A stretch of 64,000 bases of DNA from Photobacterium sp. GB-56. GTDB lineage: Bacteria > Pseudomonadota > Gammaproteobacteria > Enterobacterales > Vibrionaceae. The position numbers were made by a program, and so were the translations under genes. The stretch is from the NCBI RefSeq assembly GCF_003026105.1, contig NZ_PYNW01000013.1:1-64000 (forward strand), in the 5' to 3' direction. The notes beneath the pieces were generated by a model. That model was not told the origin of the DNA, did no database searches, and saw nothing but the letters and a program-made list of their open reading frames with translations. This document shows positions 37,419 through 47,759 of this stretch, piece after piece (position 1 is the first letter of the stretch; each line of letters starts with the position of its first letter).

Positions 37419-37448
37419 GTTTATATTGTTACTTATTGCATTCTGCGG

Positions 37449-38183
37449 TTATGTTTCTGGTAGGGTTAAACCGAGATAGTTTTTAAGCTCAGGTAATACG
37501 GGATTAGATAAAACATCACAGGTTTCTCCTACCGCTTTGATAGTACCTTCATTAATAAAAATACATTTATTGGCAATTTTTTCGGCATCTTCAGGACTAT
37601 GAGTGATCATCAATACCGTCATATTACGGGTTGTGGCTAATTGCTTAACGAGGTTTAACATCTCCGCACGCAGTGCAGGGTCAAGGGCCGAAAATGGTTC
37701 ATCAAGCAGTAGCAAAGGGCGCTCTCGTAATAAACATCGCGCTAATGCTACTCGCTGACGTTGCCCGCCAGAAAGCTGCTCAGGTAAACGCTCAAGATAG
37801 GTATCAATCCCCACTTGTTTCGCTGAATTAGTCACTCGCTGTTTTTGCTCTGCGGTAAGTTTAAGGTTTGGGTTGATACCTAACGCAATGTTTTCAAATA
37901 CACTGAGGTGAGGAAATAAATTGTGCTCTTGAAATAACATCGAGAGTGGACGTTGCGCAGGCTCTAGCTGACAGATAGATTGGCTATTAACGGTGATCTC
38001 ACCGCTATCAGGGACGAGAAAGCCAGCAATGAGTGCGAATAAGGTACTTTTACCTGCGCCACTTGGGCCAATGAGTGCAGCGATATCTCCCTGCTCAAGC
38101 TGAACATCAAAGCTCAACGCCATCGCAACCTCATTTTTGTGTTGAGGTAAGTAGGTATAGTTGAGTTGATTAATGTTTAGCAT
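37449..38183 (-). CDS. thiQ: Thiamine ABC transporter ATPase ThiQ
   Basis: A 244-aa ABC ATPase. Walker A GPSGAGKST is near residue 42, Q-loop MLFQEHNLFPH follows, then signature LSGGQRQRVALAR and Walker B LLLLDEPFSALD, and the H-loop ITHS. It energises uptake of thiamine and its phosphates. I start at MLNINQLNYTY with GGAG 6 bases upstream. The reading frame extends 16 codons upstream into thiP. It overlaps thiP by 14 bases and is last in the operon. Confidence 0.94.
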   Translation of the reverse strand: MLNINQLNYTYLPQHKNEVAMALSFDVQLEQGDIAALIGPSGAGKSTLFALIAGFLVPDSGEITVNSQSICQLEPAQRPLSMLFQEHNLFPHLSVFENIALGINPNLKLTAEQKQRVTNSAKQVGIDTYLERLPEQLSGGQRQRVALARCLLRERPLLLLDEPFSALDPALRAEMLNLVKQLATTRNMTVLMITHSPEDAEKIANKCIFINEGTIKAVGETCDVLSNPVLPELKNYLGLTLPET

Positions 38184-39780
38184 GATGAACTCCTTGGCGA
38201 TGGCGAGTAACAACAAGATACTCGACGGCACTAAATAAACCTAAGCTGAGTAACAGTAAAACCAGTGCAGCAACAGCAGCAGCATCCATTCGGTAACTGC
38301 CCATTAGTTCAAATAAATACAGTGGCAGCGTTTGAAAGTCTTGACTGCCAAATAATGCAATCGCACCTAAATCCCCCAGAGATAAGACAAAGCTAATAGC
38401 GAGAGCTTGGGCAATAGGGGCACGTAACGCACGCCACTCAACCAAACGTAATCGCGATAGATGCGTCATCCCTAAACTGCGACATAACGGATTATATTGC
38501 TGCGCGAGGTGGAGCATTGGTTGACTTAATGTTTTGATTACATAGGGCAGTGCCATTAGGGCATTAACACAGACCACAACCCAAAACGCAGCACTGTAAG
38601 CATCAGTATATTGGCGCAGTAAAAGAAAAATACCAGTACTTAACACTAACCCAGGTGTCACTAAAATCACTGTGCCGATCATTTCAATCCCGTCAGCAGC
38701 CAGTTTTTTACGTGCTAAGCGTAAGCTACGACTCGTGATGAGGATCATGACGCCAAGACAAAATGCTAATAAGCAGGAAAATAGTGCGATATGGAGTGAG
38801 TTAGTGATTGCTGACCATAACTGCTTTTGTTCTAAGATATTAAATAATTGATGGTTAATACCCGATACAAAGACGGCAATGATCGGTGGTATAACAAACA
38901 CTAACGCACTGATGATCCAGAATACATCCCAACATTTAGCGCGCCATGTATCGTTATAATTCACTACCTTTTTGCTGATAGAGCCGTTTAGGGTAGAAAG
39001 CGGTTTAGCAAAACGTTGGGTAAAAAGCACTAATGAGCAGCAAAGTAGCATTTGCCATAAGGCTAAAATCGCACCTGTCGCTAAATCAAAGTCATAACGC
39101 AACGCTTGATATATGGCGAGCTCGATAGTGGTTGATTTAGGACCACCGCCAAGCGACATGATCACGGCAAAGCTGGTAAAGCACAACATAAAGACTAAAC
39201 CCGTGATATGCGGCAGTTGTTGGCGTAGTCGAGGCCATGCAATTAAGCGAAATTTACTCCAGCCAGTAATACCTAAATGCGCCGCAAGCTGATGTTGCTC
39301 TGCGGGGATACCATCGAGGCTTTGCAGTAGAAAACGAACGGTCAGTGGCAGGTTTAAAAATACGTGCGCCAGTAAGATCCCGCTTAAACCGTAAATGTTT
39401 AATGGCGGTAAGCCTAGTATTTCTAGGTTATGACTGATCAATCCACTTTTGCCATAAATCGATAATAACCCAAAAACAGCAACCAAGACGGGCATCACGA
39501 GCGTCATCGCAAATAAACGTAATAGCAGAGCTTTTCCTACAAACTGCCGTCGTGAGAGTGCATAAGCAATGGGAATCGCTGGGATGATGCTAAATAGAGT
39601 CGACAAGATGGCTTGATAGAAGCTAAATCCTGTTACATGTCGCAGATAAGGATCATGCCATAGTGTTGATAGTTGCCAGTCGTTAGCTTGGCTGATTAAG
39701 GCGGTGAGCGCGGCAACAACAACAAAAGTGATCAGCCCGGCACTGATAATGCCGGGCAATAAGGTAATGCGTTTGTTCAA
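38170..39780 (-). CDS. thiP: Thiamine ABC transporter permease ThiP
   Basis: A 536-aa inner-membrane permease (E. coli ThiP: 536 aa) with two fused homologous halves and about 12 helices. Each half carries an EAA-like loop, AHLGITGWSKFRLIAWP in the first and RSLGMTHLSRLRLVEWRAL in the second, where ThiQ docks. The start appears to be TTG (MNKRITLLPGII), which matches the family N-terminus, with a weak upstream GGTTTAAG. It lies 12 bases after thiB and overlaps thiQ. Confidence 0.94.
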   Translation of the reverse strand: MNKRITLLPGIISAGLITFVVVAALTALISQANDWQLSTLWHDPYLRHVTGFSFYQAILSTLFSIIPAIPIAYALSRRQFVGKALLLRLFAMTLVMPVLVAVFGLLSIYGKSGLISHNLEILGLPPLNIYGLSGILLAHVFLNLPLTVRFLLQSLDGIPAEQHQLAAHLGITGWSKFRLIAWPRLRQQLPHITGLVFMLCFTSFAVIMSLGGGPKSTTIELAIYQALRYDFDLATGAILALWQMLLCCSLVLFTQRFAKPLSTLNGSISKKVVNYNDTWRAKCWDVFWIISALVFVIPPIIAVFVSGINHQLFNILEQKQLWSAITNSLHIALFSCLLAFCLGVMILITSRSLRLARKKLAADGIEMIGTVILVTPGLVLSTGIFLLLRQYTDAYSAAFWVVVCVNALMALPYVIKTLSQPMLHLAQQYNPLCRSLGMTHLSRLRLVEWRALRAPIAQALAISFVLSLGDLGAIALFGSQDFQTLPLYLFELMGSYRMDAAAVAALVLLLLSLGLFSAVEYLVVTRHRQGVHHAKH

Positions 39781-39792
39781 AGTCTTAAACCA

Positions 39793-40791
39793 TTACTGAG
39801 TGAGGGCTTGCTGCCACTCTCGGATCCAGGCTTTGCGATGTGTTGCCACTTCGTCGGCACTAAATTCAAGTGCTTTGCTTGGTACGGTGAGTTCATCAAA
39901 ACCTTTCGGTAGGCTTTGCTTTGTTACTGGATACATCCAGTTGTGGGTAGCAATTTGTGACTGAAAAGCATCACTTACAATAAATTGCATAAATTGATCG
40001 GCAAGTTTTGGATGTGGGCTATTTTTCATCTTCGCTGCCACTTCAACTTGCATATAATGGCCTTCTTTAAAGTTAGCCGCTTTGTACTGGTGTTTGTCTT
40101 CAGCAATGATGTGATAGGCTGGTGATGTGGTGTATGAAAGCACCATATCTGATTCGCCTTTTAAGAACATGTTATAGGCTTCAGACCAACCCTTAGTGAC
40201 GGTCACGGTGTGTTTCGCTAGTTGCTGCCACATTTCAGGGGCTTTATCACCGTAGACCGATTTGATCCATAACATTAGACCTTGGCCAGGGGTTGAAGTA
40301 CGAGGATCTTGATAGATAACGCTGATATTTTGATCTTTGATCAGAGCATCTAAACTCGCTGGTGGGTTTTTCAGTTTATCGCTGTCATACACAAAGGCAA
40401 AATAGCCGTAATCATAAGGGATGAAAGTATCATCACTCCAACCTTTAGGAAGCGTGAGCTTACTGGTATCAACATCATTTTTTGCTAATAGGCCGGTATT
40501 TTTCGCTTCTGTCATTAGGTTGTTATCTAGCCCTAATAACACATCTGCTTTACTGTTTTTCCCTTCAAGACGAACGCGATTTAAAATCGATACGCCATCT
40601 TCTAAAGAAACAAAATTGACCGTACAACCATTACATTGTTTTTCAAACGCTTTCTTTACTACAGGACCAGGACCCCAGTCGGAAGCAAAGGAGCTGTAGG
40701 TATAAACATTAAGAGTATTGTCTGAGGCGAAAGCTGAGCTTGCAACTAATGACAGAGAGATTAGGGGAAGAAGAGTGTTTATTTTTTTCAC
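39793..40791 (-). CDS. thiB: Thiamine-binding periplasmic protein ThiB
   Basis: A 332-aa substrate-binding protein (E. coli TbpA: 327 aa) for thiamine, TMP and TPP. A signal peptide ends near SSAFA. The family segments NVYTYSSFASDWGPGPVVKKAFE, GLDNNLMTEA, YGYFAFVYD, YQDPRTSTPGQG and KGWSEAYNMFLKGES-type blocks are present. I chose the GTG at 40791 because GGAG lies 7 bases upstream and the family signal peptide begins there; the 28 upstream codons overlap the end of the leader RNA. It is the first gene of thiBPQ behind a TPP riboswitch. Confidence 0.94.
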   Translation of the reverse strand: MKKINTLLPLISLSLVASSAFASDNTLNVYTYSSFASDWGPGPVVKKAFEKQCNGCTVNFVSLEDGVSILNRVRLEGKNSKADVLLGLDNNLMTEAKNTGLLAKNDVDTSKLTLPKGWSDDTFIPYDYGYFAFVYDSDKLKNPPASLDALIKDQNISVIYQDPRTSTPGQGLMLWIKSVYGDKAPEMWQQLAKHTVTVTKGWSEAYNMFLKGESDMVLSYTTSPAYHIIAEDKHQYKAANFKEGHYMQVEVAAKMKNSPHPKLADQFMQFIVSDAFQSQIATHNWMYPVTKQSLPKGFDELTVPSKALEFSADEVATHRKAWIREWQQALTQ

Positions 40792-40910
40792 TATGCGCTC
40801 CGAGATGTCCTGCATCCTTGGGACAAAAATTGAAAGAGAGAGCGGCACAGGTTTGAGTGCTGTTGCATCATGCAATGGTCAGCGAGCTCGAAAGCATGTT
40901 CGAGCATCTC

Positions 40911-41002
40911 AATTCCTACGCCAGCATTACCTGGTTCAGGTTCAATGGGTCCTGCTATAAAGCACGTATGCCTAACAATCTCAGCCAAATGGCTCCCCAA
41001 TG
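40911..41002 (-). promoter_or_regulatory. TPP riboswitch (THI element) of thiBPQ
   Basis: On the minus strand the conserved aptamer appears in order: GGGGAGCC, GGCTGAGA (40979-40986), an ACCC, then TTGAACCTGAACCAGGTAA and GCTGGCGTAGG (40915-40945 overall). These match the THI-box. Downstream, GCTCGAA/TTCGAGC forms a hairpin that may be part of the expression platform before the thiB start. It should reduce thiamine-uptake expression when TPP is abundant. Confidence 0.93.
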
Positions 41003-41036
41003 AGAACAAACTATTGTACCTGCAACTGTATCGAAG

Positions 41037-41819
41037 TTATAGCTTCTGATTAAGTTGCCAATTATAGATGTAATGGATCTGAGTGAATTGTAGGTTAGGC
41101 GTAATACGATAATGATTAAGGTGTTGTTGTAACTCAGTTAACGATCCAAAATCAGTTTGATACCAATCATAGATAGATGACAGTGTGATGCCATTTTTTG
41201 TTATTTTTATTGCTTTTTCACTATTAATAAAACGTGTTGCAGCTTGATCTAACTGGGAGTCTAATCGATCGCTATTAAACGCTTTAGGCAGTAAATCAGG
41301 ACAACCAAGACTGGCACAGTTGACTGCGTAGTGGATCCTAGGATCTTGCCAGATAGGGCGTAAGATCCGATGTTCAATATCGTTTAAAGTTAGCTTTTTA
41401 TTATTAATGGTAATAATGGTTTGATCCCATGGTCCAAAGCTAAATAAACCTCCCAATTTAGTGATTGATTTTACAGGGTAATTATCAATAATTAATTGAA
41501 CGGTTAGGGCGTTATATAAATTAACCCAATAGGCAAATTGAACATCACGATTATAACGGTGAGGATTTTGGGCACTGAGTCGCTTAATATAAGTTGCTAG
41601 CTTTTGTTTGTCTGCACTTGATACTTGGTTATAACGAAATAAGGTTTGATCCGGTTGAATGACAAGATATTTATCGAGTAGTTGCTGCCAATCTTGATGA
41701 CTGATCTTGTTTGTGTTTTTAGGATCATGAGGTTGCCAATATGACCAGAGTTCGGATTTTGGCGCAGCAAAGATCGGCAGAGTGAATAACAGCAGCCAAG
41801 TGGCAATAACAATACGCAT
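41037..41819 (-). CDS. DUF547 domain protein, exported
   Basis: A 260-aa protein with a signal peptide (about 1-18, ends PIFAA). It belongs to the DUF547 family by the segments VNLYNALTVQLIIDNYP and HYAVNCASLGCPDLLP, with a conserved Asn-rich and Cys-containing core. The family is of unknown activity, though some members show thioredoxin- or protease-like folds. It lies alone downstream of leuD on the same strand, behind its own promoter region, and 35 bases before the TPP element of the next operon. Confidence 0.87.
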   Translation of the reverse strand: MRIVIATWLLLFTLPIFAAPKSELWSYWQPHDPKNTNKISHQDWQQLLDKYLVIQPDQTLFRYNQVSSADKQKLATYIKRLSAQNPHRYNRDVQFAYWVNLYNALTVQLIIDNYPVKSITKLGGLFSFGPWDQTIITINNKKLTLNDIEHRILRPIWQDPRIHYAVNCASLGCPDLLPKAFNSDRLDSQLDQAATRFINSEKAIKITKNGITLSSIYDWYQTDFGSLTELQQHLNHYRITPNLQFTQIHYIYNWQLNQKL

Positions 41820-41903
41820 ATTTTTCCTATTAATATAATAAGTAACAATATTGATTAAGACCGTAATAAGTATTGGCTAATTTCATTATCTTTTTGATAT
41901 TTT

Positions 41904-41938
41904 AAATAAAAACGCCCTGTTTATATTAAACAGGGCGT
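41904..41938 (-). terminator. Terminator of leuABCD
   Basis: On the minus strand ACGCCCTGTTTA pairs with AAACAGGGCGT around a short AT loop and continues TTTTTATTT. It starts 21 bases after the leuD stop. Confidence 0.9.
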
Positions 41939-41959
41939 CCGATTTCAGATGATGTACGA

Positions 41960-42562
41960 TTACGCTAAGAAGCGAGGAATACGGTTTTCAAAGTCTGTAA
42001 TTTTATCTTCGTGTTGCAGTGTCAAACCGATATTGTCTAAGCCATTTAATAGGCAGTGACGACGGAATTCATCAATTTCAAAGGTGTACTCTTTACCATC
42101 CGCACTGACGATCATTTTTTCAAGATCAACCGTGATCTGTGCGCCTTCATTTTCATCGACATACTTAAATAAAGTGTCAACGTCTTGCTCAGAGAGACGT
42201 ACGGGCACCATTTGGTTATTGATCGAGTTACCATAGAAAATATCGGCAAAGCTTGGCGCAATCATAACTTGGATACCGTAATCAGCAAGCGCCCACGGTG
42301 CATGTTCACGAGAAGAGCCACAACCAAAGTTTTCACGCGCCAGTAAAATACTCGCGCCTTGGTAGCGAGGGGCGTTCATAATAAAGTCAGGGTTTGCCTG
42401 CTCGCCTGCATCATCTAGAAAACGCCAATCATGGAAAAGGTGCTTACCAAATCCAGTTCGAGTTACTTTCTGCAAAAACTGTTTTGGAATAATCGCATCG
42501 GTATCAATATTTGCCGTATCTAGCGGTACAACTAAACCTGTGTGTTGTTTAAAACCTGTCAT
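41960..42562 (-). CDS. leuD: 3-isopropylmalate dehydratase small subunit
   Basis: A 200-aa subunit (E. coli: 201 aa) that forms isopropylmalate isomerase with LeuC. The family block [20 protein letters not shown] leads, then [14 protein letters not shown], the aconitase-swivel motif. I start at MTGFKQHTG because AAAGGA lies 7 bases before that ATG; an in-frame TTG two codons earlier is less likely. It follows leuC by 16 bases. Confidence 0.96.
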   Translation of the reverse strand: MTGFKQHTGLVVPLDTANIDTDAIIPKQFLQKVTRTGFGKHLFHDWRFLDDAGEQANPDFIMNAPRYQGASILLARENFGCGSSREHAPWALADYGIQVMIAPSFADIFYGNSINNQMVPVRLSEQDVDTLFKYVDENEGAQITVDLEKMIVSADGKEYTFEIDEFRRHCLLNGLDNIGLTLQHEDKITDFENRIPRFLA

Positions 42563-42577
42563 GTTCAAATCCTTTTG

Positions 42578-44020
42578 TTACACCGATGCGGCATCTAGTT
42601 GGCGAATATCAACAAAATGTCCGGCACATGCCGCTGCTGCTGCCATGGCTGGGCTAACTAGATGAGTACGCCCATCACGACCTTGACGACCTTCAAAGTT
42701 ACGGTTACTGGTTGACGCACAACGCTCACCGGGACCTAAGCGATCGTTATTCATTGCCAGACACATTGAACAACCGGGTAGTCGCCATTCGAAGCCTGCT
42801 TCAATGAAGATTTTATCAAGCCCTTCTTTTTCAGCTTGTGCTTTCACTTGCTCTGAGCCTGGAACGACTAAAGCTTGTACGTTAGCGGCAACTTTACGCC
42901 CTTTGGCAATGGCTGCTGCTGCGCGCATATCTTCAATACGTGAGTTAGTGCATGAACCAATAAAGACTTTATCAACGGCAAAATCAGACAGGGCTTTGCC
43001 AGCTTCTAGTCCCATGTAAGCTAATGCTTTTTCTGCAGAGGCTTTTTCAACGGGATCGTTAAAGCTTTCAGGGGCAGGGATTGGCTCATCAACGGCAATC
43101 ACTTGACCTGGGTTTGTTCCCCATGTCACTTGCGGCTTTATGTCTTTAGCATCGAGCGTTACAACGGCATCAAACTCGGCGTTCGGATCGGATTTCAATG
43201 ATGTCCAGTATTCTACTGCGGCATCAAAGTCTGCGCCTTTCGGGGCAAATTCACGATCTTTAATATAATCAAAGGTCGTTTGATCCGGTGCAATTAAACC
43301 TGCTTTAGCGCCTAGTTCAATCGCCATATTACAAACGGTCATACGACCTTCCATTGTAAGGTCTGTGATTGCTTCGCCACAGAACTCAACCACATAGCCA
43401 GTACCGCCAGCTGCGGTTGTTTTACCAATGATGGCAAGGACGATGTCTTTTGCTGTAATGCCTTCAGCTACTTTACCTTTAACTTCAATCTTCATGGTTT
43501 TCGCACGAGATTGTTTTAAGGTTTGGGTGGCTAAGACATGTTCTACTTCCGAGGTACCAATACCGAAGGCCAGTGCACCAAAGGCACCGTGAGTCGCGGT
43601 GTGTGAGTCACCACAAACAATGGTCATACCCGGCAGAGTAATACCCAGCTCAGGCCCCATGACGTGTACAATGCCTTGATATTTGTGGTTTAAGTCATAC
43701 AGGGTGACACCAAACTCTTCACAGTTTTTTGCCAGTGTTTCCATTTGAATACGTGCCATTTCCCCCGATGCATTGATATCTTTAGTTTGGGTAGAAACGT
43801 TGTGATCCATCGTGGCGAATGTTTTTGATACTTGACGCACTTTACGACCCTTCTCACGCAAGCCATCAAAAGCTTGCGGGGATGTCACTTCATGTACAAG
43901 GTGACGGTCGATATATAAGATCGGGTTTTCCCCTTCTGCTGCAACGGCAACATGGGAATCGTAAACTTTTTCATAAAGCGTTTTAGGTGAAGCTGAAGCG
44001 TTATTATTAGTGTTCGACAT
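42578..44020 (-). CDS. leuC: 3-isopropylmalate dehydratase large subunit
   Basis: A 480-aa aconitase-type [4Fe-4S] enzyme, second step of leucine synthesis. Cluster ligands are in GSCTNSR and CSMCLAMN near the C-terminal part; [17 protein letters not shown] is also conserved. The first 14 residues ([12 protein letters not shown] region) are a short polar extension compared with E. coli. GGGAG lies upstream. It lies between leuB and leuD in the leuABCD operon. Confidence 0.97.
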   Translation of the reverse strand: MSNTNNNASASPKTLYEKVYDSHVAVAAEGENPILYIDRHLVHEVTSPQAFDGLREKGRKVRQVSKTFATMDHNVSTQTKDINASGEMARIQMETLAKNCEEFGVTLYDLNHKYQGIVHVMGPELGITLPGMTIVCGDSHTATHGAFGALAFGIGTSEVEHVLATQTLKQSRAKTMKIEVKGKVAEGITAKDIVLAIIGKTTAAGGTGYVVEFCGEAITDLTMEGRMTVCNMAIELGAKAGLIAPDQTTFDYIKDREFAPKGADFDAAVEYWTSLKSDPNAEFDAVVTLDAKDIKPQVTWGTNPGQVIAVDEPIPAPESFNDPVEKASAEKALAYMGLEAGKALSDFAVDKVFIGSCTNSRIEDMRAAAAIAKGRKVAANVQALVVPGSEQVKAQAEKEGLDKIFIEAGFEWRLPGCSMCLAMNNDRLGPGERCASTSNRNFEGRQGRDGRTHLVSPAMAAAAACAGHFVDIRQLDAASV

Positions 44021-44034
44021 TGCTCAATGCTCCC

Positions 44035-45186
<1,152 letters not shown>

Positions 45187-46731
45187 CTAGTGAGTTGCTG
45201 AGCGCTGCTTTATTTCTTCAATTTGATCTGCACGGTGAATGCTATTGATAACGTGCAGTAACGCTTGACCAGACGCTTCTACAATATCGGTTGCTAAGCC
45301 CGTTCCGTGGTATTTTCTGCCTTTATAATTAGCGATGATATCAGCTTGTCCTAAGCCGTCTTCGCCTTCGCCTTTTGCAGTTAAATCAAATTTATCCAGT
45401 ACAATGTCATAACCTGTTAGGCGGTAAATACACTGGTATAACGCATCGACAGGACCATTACCGACCGCCGCTTCACATTTTTCTTCGTCACCACACAATA
45501 GTTTGATACTGGTGGTGGCCATCACACTACCCGACTGAACACTTAGGTAGTTCAGCTTGAAGTAGTCATCTTCATCACGAAGGTTAGAAAAATGCATCAG
45601 TGCTTCTAAGTCATAATCAAACACTTGGCCTTTTCGATCAGCCAGTTTTAAGAAATCAGCATACAGTTTATCTAGGCTATACTCTTTCTCGGTGTAGCCC
45701 AATGCATCCATGTGACTTTTAACTGCCGCACGACCAGAGCGACTGGTTAGGTTTAGTGCTTGGTTTTTAAGGCCAATCGATTCAGGCGTCATGATTTCAT
45801 AGGTGTTTTTATTTTTTAGCATCCCATCTTGGTGGATACCCGATGAGTGACTAAAGGCATTAGCACCAACAATCGCTTTATTGGCTTGAATTGGCATATT
45901 ACACAACTGACTAACCATTTTACTGGTACGGTGAATTTCATCGTGTTTGATATTGGTTGTAACGCCCAGTAACTCCTGACGCGTTTTGATGATCATCGCA
46001 ATTTCTTCTAGTGAGCAGTTACCTGCACGCTCACCTAGACCATTAATGGTTCCTTCTACCTGACGAGCACCCGCTTGAACGGCCGCCATTGAGTTGGCAA
46101 CAGACATGCCTAAATCATCGTGACAGTGAACAGAAATCACTGCCTTATCGATATTTGGAACGCGGTTAAATAGTTGAGTGATAATGCCGCCAAATTCGCT
46201 TGGCAGGGTGTAGCCCACGGTATCAGGGATGTTAATGGTGTTAGCGCCCGCATCGATAGCGGCTTCTACCATGCGGCACAGATTATCAATTGGTGTACGG
46301 CCCGCATCTTCACATGAAAACTCAACATCATCAGTATAATTACGCGCGCGCTTTACAGCTGCGACACCCATATCAATGACATCATCATAGCTACGACGTA
46401 GCTTGTCTTGTACGTGAACGGTTGAGGTTGAGATAAAGGTGTGAATGCGGAAAGCTTCTGCGACTTTCAATGACTCTGCCGCTACATCAATATCTTTTGC
46501 TACTGCTCGTGATAAAGCACAAATACGACTGTTTTTGATGTGTTTCGCGATAGTTTGTACTGACTCAAAATCGCCAGGGGATGAAACAGGAAAGCCTGCT
46601 TCAATCACATCAACGCCTAAACGCTCTAATGCGTATGCGATCTGTAGTTTTTCTTTTACGGTAAGGCTTGCCGATAACGCTTGTTCACCGTCACGTAGCG
46701 TAGTATCGAAAATAATGACCTGATCTTTCAT
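45187..46731 (-). CDS. leuA: 2-isopropylmalate synthase
   Basis: A 514-aa enzyme committing carbon to leucine by joining acetyl-CoA and 2-ketoisovalerate. The HMGL-like TIM barrel opens [17 protein letters not shown] and has the metal motif [22 protein letters not shown] lies near residue 230. The C-terminal regulatory domain (about 390-514) is present, consistent with leucine feedback inhibition. AAGGAAG lies 7 bases before the ATG. It is the first structural gene, behind leuL and an attenuator. Confidence 0.97.
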   Translation of the reverse strand: MKDQVIIFDTTLRDGEQALSASLTVKEKLQIAYALERLGVDVIEAGFPVSSPGDFESVQTIAKHIKNSRICALSRAVAKDIDVAAESLKVAEAFRIHTFISTSTVHVQDKLRRSYDDVIDMGVAAVKRARNYTDDVEFSCEDAGRTPIDNLCRMVEAAIDAGANTINIPDTVGYTLPSEFGGIITQLFNRVPNIDKAVISVHCHDDLGMSVANSMAAVQAGARQVEGTINGLGERAGNCSLEEIAMIIKTRQELLGVTTNIKHDEIHRTSKMVSQLCNMPIQANKAIVGANAFSHSSGIHQDGMLKNKNTYEIMTPESIGLKNQALNLTSRSGRAAVKSHMDALGYTEKEYSLDKLYADFLKLADRKGQVFDYDLEALMHFSNLRDEDDYFKLNYLSVQSGSVMATTSIKLLCGDEEKCEAAVGNGPVDALYQCIYRLTGYDIVLDKFDLTAKGEGEDGLGQADIIANYKGRKYHGTGLATDIVEASGQALLHVINSIHRADQIEEIKQRSATH

Positions 46732-46798
46732 TGCTACTTCCTTTTAATCTATTACCGTTACAGGTTAGTTCGCATTCACTTGCGCTAGTCGATATATG

Positions 46799-46870
46799 AA
46801 AAAACCCGCGCAAGTTGCGCGGGTTTTAAAATCTTTAGTGGCGTTTCCCACTCAAAAGCAACCCGCGCGA
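46799..46870 (-). promoter_or_regulatory. leu operon attenuator
   Basis: On the minus strand, right after leuL, GCGCGGGTT (antiterminator arm) is followed by the terminator AACCCGCGCAA-CTTGCGCGGGTTTTTT (46799-46828). The first arm is complementary to the 5' arm of the terminator, so two exclusive structures exist. This matches leu-type transcription attenuation: ribosome stalling on leucine codons would favour the antiterminator. It is seen in sequence; regulation is inferred from known leu operons. Confidence 0.88.
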
Positions 46871-46871
46871 T

Positions 46872-46922
46872 TTAAGTCACGATAAGGAGGAGGCTAAGGA
46901 GTAAAGAGAAACGTTTTTTCAT
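46872..46922 (-). CDS. leuL: leu operon leader peptide
   Basis: A 16-codon frame reads MKKRFSLLLSLLLIVT and then TAA. Six of 16 codons are leucine in two runs of three (TTA CTC CTT, then CTC CTC CTT). It ends just before the antiterminator arm, in the place of enterobacterial leuL (28 codons). The ribosome-binding site is weak by eye. The combination with the attenuator makes the call strong despite its small size. Confidence 0.85.
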   Translation of the reverse strand: MKKRFSLLLSLLLIVT

Positions 46923-47236
46923 TTTATACACACTTATATAAAGTTGATTAACAAATGAATACCAAATAGACAGGTCAAAGGTCAACCAATAATTACGTTT
47001 ATTTTACAATTATGGCGGTAACTAATTGATTTTTAATTATTGCGATATGTTTTTCCATAAATAAGGGAAAAAAACAGAGATGATAGGGCAATAACATTTA
47101 ATGATAAATAGTTGTCAAATTATTAACAATTTACGTAATTCTCTTTTCTTCTAGATTGTCACTGACTCTCCTTTGAAGTTTCACCTTGTTGTCACAAGTC
47201 CTTTTTATCCTAGTGATAGTTATAAAAAGGAGAACA
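46923..47236. other. leu promoter region and PAP2 leader
   Basis: An AT-rich stretch of about 310 bases divergently serving leuL and the PAP2 gene. TTGACC on the minus strand (46980-46985) is a possible leu -35 element, but no good -10 is spaced from it. No gene is seen. Confidence 0.4.
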
Positions 47237-47749
47237 ATGATGACATTACTTACCCCTATTCAGCGTTTTGATTATGCGTTTTCAACGCTATGTCTCTGTC
47301 ATCGATTTAATATTCCATTGGCTAAAATTAGCCGTATTGTTTCACGAACCGGTGATGGTCACTTATATGCCATGATTGGCTTGCTCATATGGTGGGGTGA
47401 TCAACAACAGGGGGGGGCTTTCATTTTTTATGGTTTGTTGATGTTTTTGATTGAACTCCCATTGTATTGGTTGCTCAAAAACAGCTTTAAACGCAGTCGT
47501 CCGGTTAGTTTACCCTCCTTTATTAAACCCTCAGATCGCTATAGCTTGCCATCAGGTCATACTGCGGCGGCTTTTATGATGGCCGCCTTAATTTCAAGCT
47601 TTTATCCTTCGTATAGTGAAATGGTGTGGCTATGGGCAAGCTGCATTGGCTTCTCCCGTGTATTGCTGGGGGTACATTATCTTAGCGATATCATTGCTGG
47701 CGCATTATTAGGTTTTGCTTGTTTCGAATTAGCCGGTTATATCTTGTAA
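47237..47749 (+). CDS. PAP2 family phosphatase
   Basis: A 170-aa membrane protein with about five helices and the three acid phosphatase motifs: KNSFKRSRP (KX6RP form), LPSGHTAA (PSGH) and SRVLLGVHYLSD (SRX5HX3D). Such enzymes dephosphorylate lipid phosphates, for example phosphatidylglycerol phosphate or undecaprenyl diphosphate. The ATG has AAGGAG 4 bases upstream; the earlier TTG/GTG is not supported. It lies 10 bases before a glycosyltransferase, suggesting that both act on an envelope lipid or glycan. Confidence 0.87.
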   Translation: MMTLLTPIQRFDYAFSTLCLCHRFNIPLAKISRIVSRTGDGHLYAMIGLLIWWGDQQQGGAFIFYGLLMFLIELPLYWLLKNSFKRSRPVSLPSFIKPSDRYSLPSGHTAAAFMMAALISSFYPSYSEMVWLWASCIGFSRVLLGVHYLSDIIAGALLGFACFELAGYIL

Positions 47750-47759
47750 GGAACATACA

